Shown: positions 18,407-27,119 of the stretch, in pieces | How the letters are laid out: every line of letters starts with the position of its first letter | How positions within the stretch are numbered: position 1 is the first letter of the stretch | Assembly: GCA_018266475.1 (NCBI GenBank) | Contig: JAFEAI010000254.1 | Coordinates: forward strand, 1 to 33,017 | Reading direction: 5' to 3' | Length of the DNA: 33,017 bases | DNA from: Bacteroidota bacterium | Lineage (GTDB): Bacteria; Bacteroidota; Bacteroidia; Flavobacteriales_F; PHOS-HE28 | Made by a program: the position numbers and the translations under genes | Notes under the pieces: model-generated | Seen by the model: the letters and a program-made list of their open reading frames with translations, nothing else | Database searches by the model: none | What the model was told of the DNA's origin: nothing

Positions 18407-18638
18407 GGCGTTTGGAACCGATGCCTGCCGGCCATGCACGTCTTGCGCATCCATGGCCGCTCCACTGCATCCGCTGGCAACCCTTCGGCACTTTCAACGT
18501 CTTGTAACTACCCGGCCCCCCAACCCTCCCCCTTTTTGCCATGCACTGCGGAGGGAATTTCGATCCGGTTGGTTTTCAACAATGACCTGTTTTCAGTTTC
18601 AAGCCCATGTGCGAAAAAGGGAGGCGCTTGTGACAAGG

Positions 18639-18661
18639 AACCGGTTTTTCATCTACCTTAG
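18639..18661 (+). promoter_or_regulatory. Possible promoter of the T9SS cargo gene
   Basis: In the 293-bp gap between the divergent pabB and T9SS cargo genes, TACCTTAG (18654-18661) resembles a -7 box and lies 22 bases before the ATG; a palindrome AACCGGTT (18639-18646) lies just before it. A TTG occurs at 18628-18630, 23 bases upstream of the box, longer than the usual spacing. I see no gene in the rest of the gap. Confidence 0.35.
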
Positions 18662-18683
18662 TGCGACAGATACCCCCCGCCTC

Positions 18684-20021
18684 ATGGGCAGAACCCTACC
18701 CCTGTTCCTTAGCCTGCTTTGCTCCTCCCTCGCTTTTGGGCAAGCCGCACGGCTGGTGTTCAACAATGCCGCCGCCACCATGGGCAACCACCCTTGGGTG
18801 GTCTTCAGCCCCACAAGCCCCGGTGCCTACGTGGTGATCGACAACCCCGCCACCACCGGCATCCAGCAATTGGTTACCACGGCCAACGTGCCGGTGATCA
18901 AGAGCGAGCATGAAACGAACAAGCTGCGCTGGGCCACCGGGGCCACGGTAGGCACCTTCGACGTTCCCTTCTCCACCACCAGCGGGGTGGCCATGCCCCT
19001 CAGCGTGAACAAGACCACGGCCGGCGCCGGTGCGGGGTCGATCATCTTCTCCACCTACAACAGCCTGGCCATAAACACTCCTGTGGCCACCGGCTGGGAC
19101 AATGACCTGTACCGCCCCTCGGACGTAACCCACATGCACGACCAGCCCACCGGATCGGTTAACAACTCAGCCAATGCCATCGACCGGTTCTGGATCATCG
19201 ATGCCGGCGAGGCCGGATATGCCTACACCACCAAGCCGGCCGTTACGCTCGCCATCGGCTTCGACCCTGCGGAGAGCGCCATCAACGGCGGCAACTCCCC
19301 GGCCCTTGCGGCCGTGAACGGAAACCTGGTGGCCCAGCGGTTCAATTCCACGCTGAACAAATGGTATGACATTGCCGTGCTGGGCGCCCAAACGGGCAAT
19401 GCCGTGGGTGCGGTAAGCCCCGCCCCGGCGGATTTCTTCCGCAGCTGGACCCTCTCCAACAAGCTGCTGCCCCTGCCGATCCAACTGGCCGCCTGGGGCG
19501 GCGAATGCCAAGGCCGCACCGTGATGCTGAAGTGGGCCACCGCCTCCGAGCAGGACAACCAGTGGTTCACCATTGAGCGCAGCCGCGACGCCCAGGATTG
19601 GGCCGCAGTGGGCACCGTGCCCGGCGCAGGCAACAGCAGCACCATGCTGGAATACAGCTTCGTGGATGCCGATGCCCTGCCCCTGGCCTACTATCGCTTG
19701 CGGCAAACCGACATCAACGGCACCTCCACCGTGAGCGCAACCATTGCCGTGGGCTGCGGCACCGGCGGCGGCACCAGCATCGTGAACGCCTGGGACGAGG
19801 GCGACTACCTGAGCCTGGCCGTCTCCTCCACGCAGGACGGGGTGTACGACCTCACCCTGATGGACGCCCAGGGCAAGGTGATGGCCGTGCAGGCCGCACA
19901 GGCCATCGGCACCGGCATCACCACCCTGCATGTGCCCAAGCGCGGCATCGCCACGGGCATCTACCTGGTGCAACTGCAGAACAGCACCAACAGCATGAGC
20001 CGCAGGGTGCATCTGTGGTAG
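18684..20021 (+). CDS. Secreted protein with T9SS C-terminal sorting domain
   Basis: A 445-residue exported protein. Residues 1-20 are a signal peptide (MGRTLPLFLSLLCSSLAFGQ). The N-terminal half has a repetitive Gly/Asn/Thr-rich beta-type sequence of unknown fold. Residues ~265-350 (LPIQLAAWGGE, VMLKWATASEQDNQWFTIER, YYRLRQTDINGT) form the small beta-sandwich that commonly precedes the sorting domain in Bacteroidota. Residues ~375-445, with YDLTLMDAQGKVM and GIATGIYLVQLQNSTNSM, fit the T9SS sorting domain recognised by the outer-membrane translocon. The start at 18684 is set by the signal peptide. Its last 26 codons are repeated exactly downstream. The role of the mature protein is unknown; surface adhesion is only a guess. 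Confidence 0.85.
   Translation: MGRTLPLFLSLLCSSLAFGQAARLVFNNAAATMGNHPWVVFSPTSPGAYVVIDNPATTGIQQLVTTANVPVIKSEHETNKLRWATGATVGTFDVPFSTTSGVAMPLSVNKTTAGAGAGSIIFSTYNSLAINTPVATGWDNDLYRPSDVTHMHDQPTGSVNNSANAIDRFWIIDAGEAGYAYTTKPAVTLAIGFDPAESAINGGNSPALAAVNGNLVAQRFNSTLNKWYDIAVLGAQTGNAVGAVSPAPADFFRSWTLSNKLLPLPIQLAAWGGECQGRTVMLKWATASEQDNQWFTIERSRDAQDWAAVGTVPGAGNSSTMLEYSFVDADALPLAYYRLRQTDINGTSTVSATIAVGCGTGGGTSIVNAWDEGDYLSLAVSSTQDGVYDLTLMDAQGKVMAVQAAQAIGTGITTLHVPKRGIATGIYLVQLQNSTNSMSRRVHLW
19940..20021 (+). repeat. 82-bp direct repeat, copy 1 (3' end of the T9SS cargo gene)
   Basis: Identical base for base to 20209-20290. It covers the last 26 codons and the stop of the T9SS gene. Sequences diverge immediately on both sides, so the repeat boundary is sharp. 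Confidence 0.95.
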
Positions 20022-20116
20022 TGGACAAGACATGCGTGCCCCGCACGGCATTTTACCGTTGCCCGTACTGTCAGGGGAAATTCAGGAACCGAAGGTTTTT
20101 CTTTGAGCAGTTCCAT

Positions 20117-20196
20117 CAAGGTCTCGCGCAGCAGACCTTGACGCAGAAAGCCCCCCTCCTTTTTTCCGCCTGCAAGGTCCCCTTCGGGAGACCTTG
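20117..20196. repeat. Paired-hairpin element between the 82-bp repeats
   Basis: Two hairpins share the same arm: CAAGGTCT/AGACCTTG (20117-20124 with 20133-20140) and CAAGGTC/GACCTTG (20173-20179 with 20190-20196), the second closed by CC/GG and a TTCG tetraloop. A tract of C and T runs lies between them. No transposase is encoded. The form resembles palindromic intergenic repeats or miniature elements; copy number elsewhere is not visible from here. The rest of the 187-bp spacer holds no supported gene. Confidence 0.5.
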
Positions 20197-20208
20197 AGGG
20201 AGCAGGTC

Positions 20209-20290
20209 GCGCGGCATCGCCACGGGCATCTACCTGGTGCAACTGCAGAACAGCACCAACAGCATGAGCCGCAGGGTGCATCTGTGGTAG
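20209..20290 (+). pseudogene. 82-bp direct repeat, copy 2 (orphan end of a T9SS gene)
   Basis: An exact copy of 19940-20021. In the coding frame an in-frame TGA lies at 20195-20197, so this copy is not attached to any open gene: it is a fragment encoding the last 26 residues of a sorting domain. It lies just past the end of lnt on the other strand. Either a recent duplication or deletion, or an assembly artefact at a repeat. Confidence 0.85.
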
Positions 20291-20315
20291 GTTACTATCA
20301 CCGTCGGTGCGGCGC

Positions 20316-21986
20316 TCACCGCCTTCTCCGGACCACCGCGCCCACCCCGGCGGCCAGCAGCAGCAGCAAGGTGCCGGCATAGGCTCCCTTGCCGATGTAG
20401 TCGCCATGGCGCACGTAGAAGGTGAGGTCCCCGCGGGTGCGCACCAGGCCCTTTATGGCGGCGGGCACCCACCAGGCAGTGGCTTGGTGTATGTCGCCGC
20501 GCTGGTCGATAAAGCAGGAAATGCCCGTGTTTGCGCTTCTGGCCACGTCCCGGCGTGTTTCCACGGCGCGCAACTTGCCGTAGAGCAGGTGCTGCTTGTA
20601 GCCCGGGGAGTCGCTCCACCATCCATCGTTGGTCATGATCACGATGAGGTTGGCGCCGTTTCGTACATGGGCCGCCACATGGTCGCCGTAGATGCTTTCG
20701 TAGCAGATGGTGGGGGCGGCGCCCAGCTGGTTGGTGCCGCACCACATCACGGAGCGTTCCTGCTGGGTGCCCAAGCTGCCGGTGGTGCCGCCGAGGTCCA
20801 GGGCAATGCCGCCCAGGGGCCCCAGCACCTGCTCAAAGGGCATCAGTTCCACGCCGGGCACCAGCTTTGATTTGTTGTAGAAACCGAAGCTGCCGTCGCC
20901 GCGCACCAGCAGCGCGGCGTTGTACAGTTCAAAGGCGCGGCCAAGCTGCTTCACCATGCGGGCCGACACGGGCACTTGTGCGCCTGCGGGGAAAAGCCGG
21001 GCGGAGGACATGCCCGCGAGCACGGCCGCCTTGGGCCATGGTGCAAGGAAGGTGCGTATGCGCGCCAGGCTGCGGCTGCCGCCCATGTCGTTTTCCCACA
21101 GGCCATGGAAGGCCAACCGGCCTTGTTCATCGGCCAGCGTGGCGGGCTCCTGGAGGGCCGTCTCCGGCATCACCACCAGTGCGGTGGCGCTATCCATCAG
21201 GGGTGCGGCCTGCGCCAGCATGCGCTCCAGCTGCTCCATGGGGTCGATGGCGCCGAACTTCTCCTTGTACGGGTCGAAGTTGGGCTGCACCAGCACCACC
21301 TGTGCGGCGCGGCCCTGCTCGGTGAAGGTGGCGTAGCGCACCCAGGAGCCGGCCAGCGGCAGGGCGATCACCGCTGCGGCGGCCAGCGCGGGGCGGGTGA
21401 TGCGCCGCCCCGATGGCGCGCCGACGGCCAGGGCCGTGCGCAGCACCAGCAGGTTGGCGGCCCACACCCAGATGCTGCCGCCGAGGTGGCCGGTGACCTC
21501 GTACCACTGCACCCATTGCGTGTGGCCGGCAAATGCATTCCCCAGGGTAAGCCAGGGCCAGCTAAGGTCCCAGTGCATGTGGAAGCGCTCGAAGGCGATC
21601 CAGTACACCGGCAGCGCCCAGCGCGCAGCCGTTCCGCCCAACCCCCTGCGGGTGATGCGGAACAGCAGCCAGGGCACGGACATCACCAGCACGTTGCCCA
21701 CATTGGGGCCGATGAGGGTGAACAGCCGCGTGGCCAGGTGTTCGCTGACGTTGAAGAGCCACCAGGTGGTGGCCAGGTTCCACACCAGCAGGGCGAGCAT
21801 CACGTAGGGCATGAAGTTGCGGGGCCGCTCCGCCTTGGTGCTTCGCGCATAGCGTTCCTCGGCCCACAGCAGGGGCGCCCAGGCGATGAAGATCAGGGGG
21901 GTGAATCCACCTATGGCCGGCCATGCCAAGGCCAGCAGCACGCCGGTGAGCAGGGCACAGCGCAGGTAGAAGGAACGGTTCCGCAT
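20316..21986 (-). CDS. lnt: Apolipoprotein N-acyltransferase Lnt
   Basis: A 556-residue inner membrane enzyme that adds the third acyl chain to lipoproteins. About six to eight hydrophobic segments occupy residues ~8-225, followed by a nitrilase-fold periplasmic domain with the catalytic triad visible: Glu275 in VVMPETAL, Lys372 in YNKSKLVPG, Cys428 in TICYESIYG, plus TNDGWWSDSPGYKQHL and a final membrane helix. In the E. coli enzyme the triad is 267/335/387, so spacing is slightly larger. The ATG at 21986 starts 21 bases after the stop of the C25 peptidase gene, so it is probably co-transcribed with the T9SS pair. Downstream is the orphan 82-bp repeat. Confidence 0.95.
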   Translation of the reverse strand: MRNRSFYLRCALLTGVLLALAWPAIGGFTPLIFIAWAPLLWAEERYARSTKAERPRNFMPYVMLALLVWNLATTWWLFNVSEHLATRLFTLIGPNVGNVLVMSVPWLLFRITRRGLGGTAARWALPVYWIAFERFHMHWDLSWPWLTLGNAFAGHTQWVQWYEVTGHLGGSIWVWAANLLVLRTALAVGAPSGRRITRPALAAAAVIALPLAGSWVRYATFTEQGRAAQVVLVQPNFDPYKEKFGAIDPMEQLERMLAQAAPLMDSATALVVMPETALQEPATLADEQGRLAFHGLWENDMGGSRSLARIRTFLAPWPKAAVLAGMSSARLFPAGAQVPVSARMVKQLGRAFELYNAALLVRGDGSFGFYNKSKLVPGVELMPFEQVLGPLGGIALDLGGTTGSLGTQQERSVMWCGTNQLGAAPTICYESIYGDHVAAHVRNGANLIVIMTNDGWWSDSPGYKQHLLYGKLRAVETRRDVARSANTGISCFIDQRGDIHQATAWWVPAAIKGLVRTRGDLTFYVRHGDYIGKGAYAGTLLLLLAAGVGAVVRRRR

Positions 21987-22007
21987 GCGCCCGAAAAGTA
22001 GGACGGC

Positions 22008-25000
22008 CTAGCGCAGCAGGTACATCTTGCCCATGCCCTTGGTGAAGTAGGAGCCCGCGCCGCCGTCGCGGTGCTCAATGTCCTCGCCATGCAATTGGGC
22101 CATTACGCGGTAGAGGTACACGCCGCGCGCCAGGCGGTCGCCGAACTGGTCGGTGCCGTCCCAGGCGAACTCGGTGACGTTGCGCCCCACGTGCATGGGG
22201 CCCAGCTCGGCCATGGACACCTCGCGCACCACGCGCCCGCTGATGGTCATGATCTGGATGCGCATGGCGCTGGGCGTTTCCCTGCCGGTAAGGGTGAACA
22301 CGAAGCGGGTGCTGGTGGTGAAGGGGTTCGGATAATTGAGCACCTCGGTGAGGGTGGGCTTGTTGATCACCTCGAAGTCCACGCTGTTGTCGCGGTCGCC
22401 GCTGTTGTTGCGGCTCTTGTCACTGGCGCGCACGGTAAGGCGGTACTTGCCGTCCTGCATGAAATTGGGGCGGTAGAACACCTTGCTCACGTTTTGCGGC
22501 CCCGAGGCGGGCACAAACTGCATCACCTCCTGCGCGCCCTGGCGGAAGTAGACGCGCCGCAAGGTGCCCGCCGGGTCGGTGAGGAACACTTTGAAGAGGG
22601 CGGTGTCACCGGGTTCGTTCAGCAGCAGGATCCGGTTCTCATCGTGCAGGGTCACCTGTATCTCGGGCTGTGCGCTCACAATGTCGCCATTGAGGATGTG
22701 GATGCCGTCGAAGGTGACGTCCAGCATGGGGTTTTCGCGGTCCTGCAGGGTAAGGAAGCGCAGCTGCGCGATGTTGTTGAAGTGGAATTGCTCGGGCTGT
22801 GCATACAGCTGGGTAAGGGTGTCGATGGGGTTGGCCTCGATGGTGAGGGCGTTGGGCCCCGGGAAGAGCTGGGTGCTGAAGCGGACGGTATCGCGCAGCA
22901 CGGCGCCCACGGGCAGGGGTGCGTTGCGCTTGTAGTGGATGCGGCGGGTCTGGTTGTTGTGGCCGGTGATCCATGCGGTCATCAGCAGGCTGTCCATGGG
23001 CTGCTGGCCGATGTTGCGCACGGCCACCATCACGGCGGCGTCCTGCCCCTGGTAGAGGCTGTCCACATGCACGTACAGGCCCGATGGCGGGTCTATGGCG
23101 CATTCCGGGGCGGGCGTGCCAATGAGCTGCCAGCGCTTGATCTGTGCGGGCAGGGGGGTGTCGGCGGTATCGTTCCAGAAGGCGCCCTTGAGGCGTAATT
23201 GCGGGTATTGCTGGGCGGTGAGCATGGGCTGCAGGTCCACGTTGCCGGTGTATCCGGCAAGGTCCAGCAAGGGGTGCTCCGTGCCTTGCGGCGATACCCC
23301 GGCGAGCTTCACGCGGGTGCTGTCGTTGGGCTGTTCGGGCCTTATGTCCCAGCTGAGCTGCTCCCAATGGAGGGCCTCATTGCTGCGCGGGGCCTGCATG
23401 GATCCGCTGCGGCTGGTCAGGTGCAGGCTGGCGGTCATGTTGATGAGCGCATCGTGCGCATTGCCCCACACTTCCTGCACGGAGGAGGGATCACCCTTTT
23501 TGCAGAAGAAGATGTAGGGCACGCTGTCGGGCACGGCGCCGCTGGCCAGGTGGGAGGCGCCCAATGCGGCCAGGGCGCCCATGGCATTGGAGGCGGCGAT
23601 GGCGGTGCGGTCCAGCCGCAGGTAGGTGTACACCAGCACGTAGTAGCCGTCCGGAATGCGGTTGTTGAGCATGTAGGCCATGGTGTCCAGCCGCGGATGC
23701 AGGTACCAGAAGACGAAGCTCTTTTCGTTGCGGGACCTGCCGCATGAACCGTTCCTGTTCATTTGGCCGTAATCGTACCCCACGCCGTCGTACAGCGTGA
23801 GCCAGGTGGAGAAGTCGAAGGGGTCCACCACGGCCACGTTGATGGAGGGATAGGGCCCGCATCCGCCGTTCTCCTCGGCGGAAAGGTCCTTGGTCCACCA
23901 GCAGGTCTGGTAGCTGCCGCCCTGCACTTCGCAGCCGATCTGGTGGTCGCCGCCGAAGAACTTGAACTTGCGCTCCGGGCGCACGTGCTTCATCAGGCTG
24001 TAATCATCATCCTTGAACTGGAAGAAGTGGGCCTGGCCCCAGCCCGTGCGGCCGTTGATGTGCTGGAAGGAGGATTCGTGCCAGTTGTAGTGGCCGCCCT
24101 GGCCGAGGCTGTCCAGCGTGCAGCGCCAGAAGAAGACCACGCTGTCGCGGACATTGTTGATGGCATAGATGGAGGAAGGCTGCCATTGCACCACGCCGCC
24201 CGGTGCGCTTACCGTATGCTGCTGCATCAGCGGGCTGTTGTACAGGTCGGTGGTGTCTATCTGGAAGATGTAGTTGCGCAGGGGCGCGAAGGGGTTGCCC
24301 GTGCTGGCGCGCAGCACCGGCGCGGGATCGGGCACGATGGCGAAGTTGTAGGGCTCCACCGGCAACAGGTCGCCGGCATTGATGGTGATGCGCTTGGTGA
24401 CCTTGTTGTTGCCCGTGTCGTCGATCTCCGGGATCAGGTCGGGGTCCAGGTCCAGGCGCACCTGCAGGTCGTTCAGCCCCAGGCCCTGCTGGCCCACGGT
24501 CACGGGGAGCTTGAAGAACACGGTGTCCTGCCAGGCGTTCATGCTTACCTGCTTCACGATGGCGGGCAGCGTGGTGCCCTGGGCCACCAGGGTGCGTTCC
24601 AGCGCCACGGAAAAGGACTGGTGGGTGCCGCGGCCGATGTTGCGGAAGACCACGCGCACCTGGAAGGAATCCAGGTCGGCGGTCACCTGCGCGGGGATCA
24701 GGGCGATATCATCGGCGGTCACCTCCAGGTCGGGCAGGCGGGGCGAGTTCATCACCACGGTAGGGTCGCCGTGCAGGGTCATGGATTCGGCGATGTTTAG
24801 CGATTCGATCCATCCTTGGCTGTTCACCGGAAGGGCCCATCCCCCGGCAAGCTGGTCGATGGCGGCCATGCGCATGTGGCTGCCCACGCCCTTGCCGTAG
24901 TTCACCTGGCCGAAGCTGGTGTAGAACCGGCGTGAAAAGGCGGCCAGGCGGTTGGTGAGGCTGAGGTCGATGGAGGCGATGAAGGCGATGGCGCCCGAAT

Positions 25001-27119
25001 TTTCCGGCAGCACGAACTGCTCGCTGGCGCTGTTGGGCTCGAACTGGTGGATGTTGCCCGTATAGCAGGAATTGCCGAGCATCACGGGGAACTTGCCGTG
25101 CCACTGGTAGTTGGAGGGCACGTCGATGGTGATGTCGAAGCCGCCGCCGTAGGCATGGGCGAAGAAGGTCATCAGCGATACGCCCTTGGAGATCATGTCG
25201 GACACGCTGTCCACGGCGGCCTGCTCGATCACGGCGCCGCCGTTCTTCACGAACTTGGTGACATGGCCGAAGAAGGAGGTGTCCTCGGCGATCACCTTGA
25301 AGCTGGCGAGGGCATTGTCGAACTGGGCATAATCGCTTTGGTTGTTGCCGCCGCGGAAATGGAGGATGTTCTTCATCCACGCGGCCGGAGGCTGGTGTTC
25401 CACGGAATCCACCTTGGCCAGGTAATGCACCACCTGTTCATTGGTTTGGGCGGCCAGGCGGCCCACGGGCACCTGGTAGGAGGCCGGTTGGCTCCCGTTG
25501 AGGTTGATGCTGAAGGAGGCGTCGCTGGAAGGCCAGCCGATGGTGGGCACCAGGCAGGCGGCCGCAGCTCCGGCATCCTGGCGGTAGCCGCGCTGGTAGG
25601 GCAGCGGGTTCAATGCGGTGGCATGCGCCTGTACGGCCTTCCCGATCAGGAAGAGGGCCTTGGGCTTGGTGGGGGCATGGTTGTACACAAAGCGCAGGAA
25701 GTTGCGGATGGCCAACGGGTGCTGCCGCACCCCGCCGCCGAACTGGTCGTACAGTTGCTCCACATCGGCCACCAGGGTGTTGTAGCGGTTGACGGGGCTG
25801 GTTTCACGGTAGGCGGCATATTGCAATGCGCCTTGCATCAGCTTGGGGTGGGTTACGATCACCAAGGCCGAATCGGGCAGGTTGGCCATGGGGTCGGTGA
25901 AGGTTCCGGTGCCGTTCACCGGCGTGATCGTTCCCACCGGCAGGATGGCGGCCGCAGTGGCCACCACCACGCGCATGTCCTGTGCGTTCGGCGGCAGCAC
26001 GGCCTTGTAGCCATTGCCTTCCTGGGCCGGCAGCACGCGACTTAGGCCGGCCGGCCCCCAGGCGTAGAGCACCGGGCCCGCCGAGGCCAGGAAGGCGACC
26101 GTGGAGGAATCCGGTGCGGCACTGCCGGGCAGTTCCACGTCGGCGCGGTCGCCGAAGTTGAAATTCCGCGCATAGCGCAGGCTTTGCCACGCCGGTGCCG
26201 AGACATCGGGGTAGTCGGGCGCCAGTCCATTGCATGCCAGGTCGTGTATCACCCGTGCGGTGATGTTGAGCCCCCCCGCTGCATAGCTGGCCACGGGGCG
26301 GTCGAAGCCGAGCTTCAGCAGGGCATAGCCGAGGAACACGGTATCGGCAAGCACGGCGGGGCCGTGCTCCAGGCGGATGTGGTGGTCGACGCAGTTCCAT
26401 CCGCCCGGATTGTTCAGGCTGGCCAGCACCATGTTGTAGCGCGCCGGTGGCGCGTCCGCCCCGGCATACAGTTCCGGCGCGGCCAGGTAGAAGGCGATGG
26501 AGCCGTCCGCGCCTTCACCCTTGATCAGTTCCTGGAACGCATAGTAGCCCTCCGCCTCGCTGACGAATGCCGTGGAAATGCCCTCCGGGGTGCGCTTGCC
26601 GCTTTGGTAGCCCACGGGATAGGTGAGCAGCGTGGTTCCCCAGCACCAGGGCTGCACCGCATGTGCGGCCCAGTTGCCGCTAGCGGAGGGGATGGTGCGC
26701 AGGGCCTCGCCCACGGGGCCCCAGGTGAGGTAATAGCGGATGGTGTCGTTGTAGAGCGAATAAAAGGGATTGTTGATGTGGGCGGGATCGTCCCACAGGG
26801 TGCTGTCCATCCATGCGTCGTTCTTGGCGCCGTAGAACTCGATGAAGTCGCCATTGTTGAACACGCCGTCCTGGGCGCCCTCCACGTGGATGGGCACCTG
26901 CCGGCCGCGCGCATAGAGCTGGAGGGTGCGCGGGTCCACGCTTTGCAGGGGAAGGTGCGCGGCGGCCAGTGCGGCGGAATCGATGCGGTACACGCCGTTC
27001 TGCCACACCTTGAAGGACCAGTACTGGCGGTCGTAGTGGATCCACTCGTTGCCGTAGGGCTGCGCCAAGGCGTGCAGGGCGGAGGCCAGCAGGGCGGCAA
27101 GGAGCAGCAATTTCCTCAT
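22008..27119 (-). CDS. Giant C25 (gingipain-type) cysteine peptidase with T9SS sorting domain
   Basis: A 1703-residue exported protein. Signal peptide 1-19 (ending LHALA); a beta-rich N-terminal part; C25 peptidase core at ~415-780 with likely catalytic His655 (FFAHAYGGGFD) and Cys685 (GNSCYTGN), 30 residues apart as in gingipains; a CARDB-like domain from ~790; a Cys-rich segment and a region at ~1093-1218 that resembles FAM3/ILEI domains; a second CARDB-like domain; an Ig-like part; and a FlgD/T9SS-type C-terminus from NYPNPF (1595-1600). The true PorU sortase is a shorter C25 protein, so this may be a PorU paralogue or a surface protease. The ATG at 27119 overlaps the PorV-like stop (ATGA); the longer frame upstream is shadow sequence. 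Confidence 0.85.
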   Translation of the reverse strand: MRKLLLLAALLASALHALAQPYGNEWIHYDRQYWSFKVWQNGVYRIDSAALAAAHLPLQSVDPRTLQLYARGRQVPIHVEGAQDGVFNNGDFIEFYGAKNDAWMDSTLWDDPAHINNPFYSLYNDTIRYYLTWGPVGEALRTIPSASGNWAAHAVQPWCWGTTLLTYPVGYQSGKRTPEGISTAFVSEAEGYYAFQELIKGEGADGSIAFYLAAPELYAGADAPPARYNMVLASLNNPGGWNCVDHHIRLEHGPAVLADTVFLGYALLKLGFDRPVASYAAGGLNITARVIHDLACNGLAPDYPDVSAPAWQSLRYARNFNFGDRADVELPGSAAPDSSTVAFLASAGPVLYAWGPAGLSRVLPAQEGNGYKAVLPPNAQDMRVVVATAAAILPVGTITPVNGTGTFTDPMANLPDSALVIVTHPKLMQGALQYAAYRETSPVNRYNTLVADVEQLYDQFGGGVRQHPLAIRNFLRFVYNHAPTKPKALFLIGKAVQAHATALNPLPYQRGYRQDAGAAAACLVPTIGWPSSDASFSINLNGSQPASYQVPVGRLAAQTNEQVVHYLAKVDSVEHQPPAAWMKNILHFRGGNNQSDYAQFDNALASFKVIAEDTSFFGHVTKFVKNGGAVIEQAAVDSVSDMISKGVSLMTFFAHAYGGGFDITIDVPSNYQWHGKFPVMLGNSCYTGNIHQFEPNSASEQFVLPENSGAIAFIASIDLSLTNRLAAFSRRFYTSFGQVNYGKGVGSHMRMAAIDQLAGGWALPVNSQGWIESLNIAESMTLHGDPTVVMNSPRLPDLEVTADDIALIPAQVTADLDSFQVRVVFRNIGRGTHQSFSVALERTLVAQGTTLPAIVKQVSMNAWQDTVFFKLPVTVGQQGLGLNDLQVRLDLDPDLIPEIDDTGNNKVTKRITINAGDLLPVEPYNFAIVPDPAPVLRASTGNPFAPLRNYIFQIDTTDLYNSPLMQQHTVSAPGGVVQWQPSSIYAINNVRDSVVFFWRCTLDSLGQGGHYNWHESSFQHINGRTGWGQAHFFQFKDDDYSLMKHVRPERKFKFFGGDHQIGCEVQGGSYQTCWWTKDLSAEENGGCGPYPSINVAVVDPFDFSTWLTLYDGVGYDYGQMNRNGSCGRSRNEKSFVFWYLHPRLDTMAYMLNNRIPDGYYVLVYTYLRLDRTAIAASNAMGALAALGASHLASGAVPDSVPYIFFCKKGDPSSVQEVWGNAHDALINMTASLHLTSRSGSMQAPRSNEALHWEQLSWDIRPEQPNDSTRVKLAGVSPQGTEHPLLDLAGYTGNVDLQPMLTAQQYPQLRLKGAFWNDTADTPLPAQIKRWQLIGTPAPECAIDPPSGLYVHVDSLYQGQDAAVMVAVRNIGQQPMDSLLMTAWITGHNNQTRRIHYKRNAPLPVGAVLRDTVRFSTQLFPGPNALTIEANPIDTLTQLYAQPEQFHFNNIAQLRFLTLQDRENPMLDVTFDGIHILNGDIVSAQPEIQVTLHDENRILLLNEPGDTALFKVFLTDPAGTLRRVYFRQGAQEVMQFVPASGPQNVSKVFYRPNFMQDGKYRLTVRASDKSRNNSGDRDNSVDFEVINKPTLTEVLNYPNPFTTSTRFVFTLTGRETPSAMRIQIMTISGRVVREVSMAELGPMHVGRNVTEFAWDGTDQFGDRLARGVYLYRVMAQLHGEDIEHRDGGAGSYFTKGMGKMYLLR

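Noticed and set aside
19940-20290. 82-bp repeat as a target-site duplication of a transposon
   Set aside because: Target duplications are normally 2-14 bp; 82 bp is too long, and no transposase lies between the copies.
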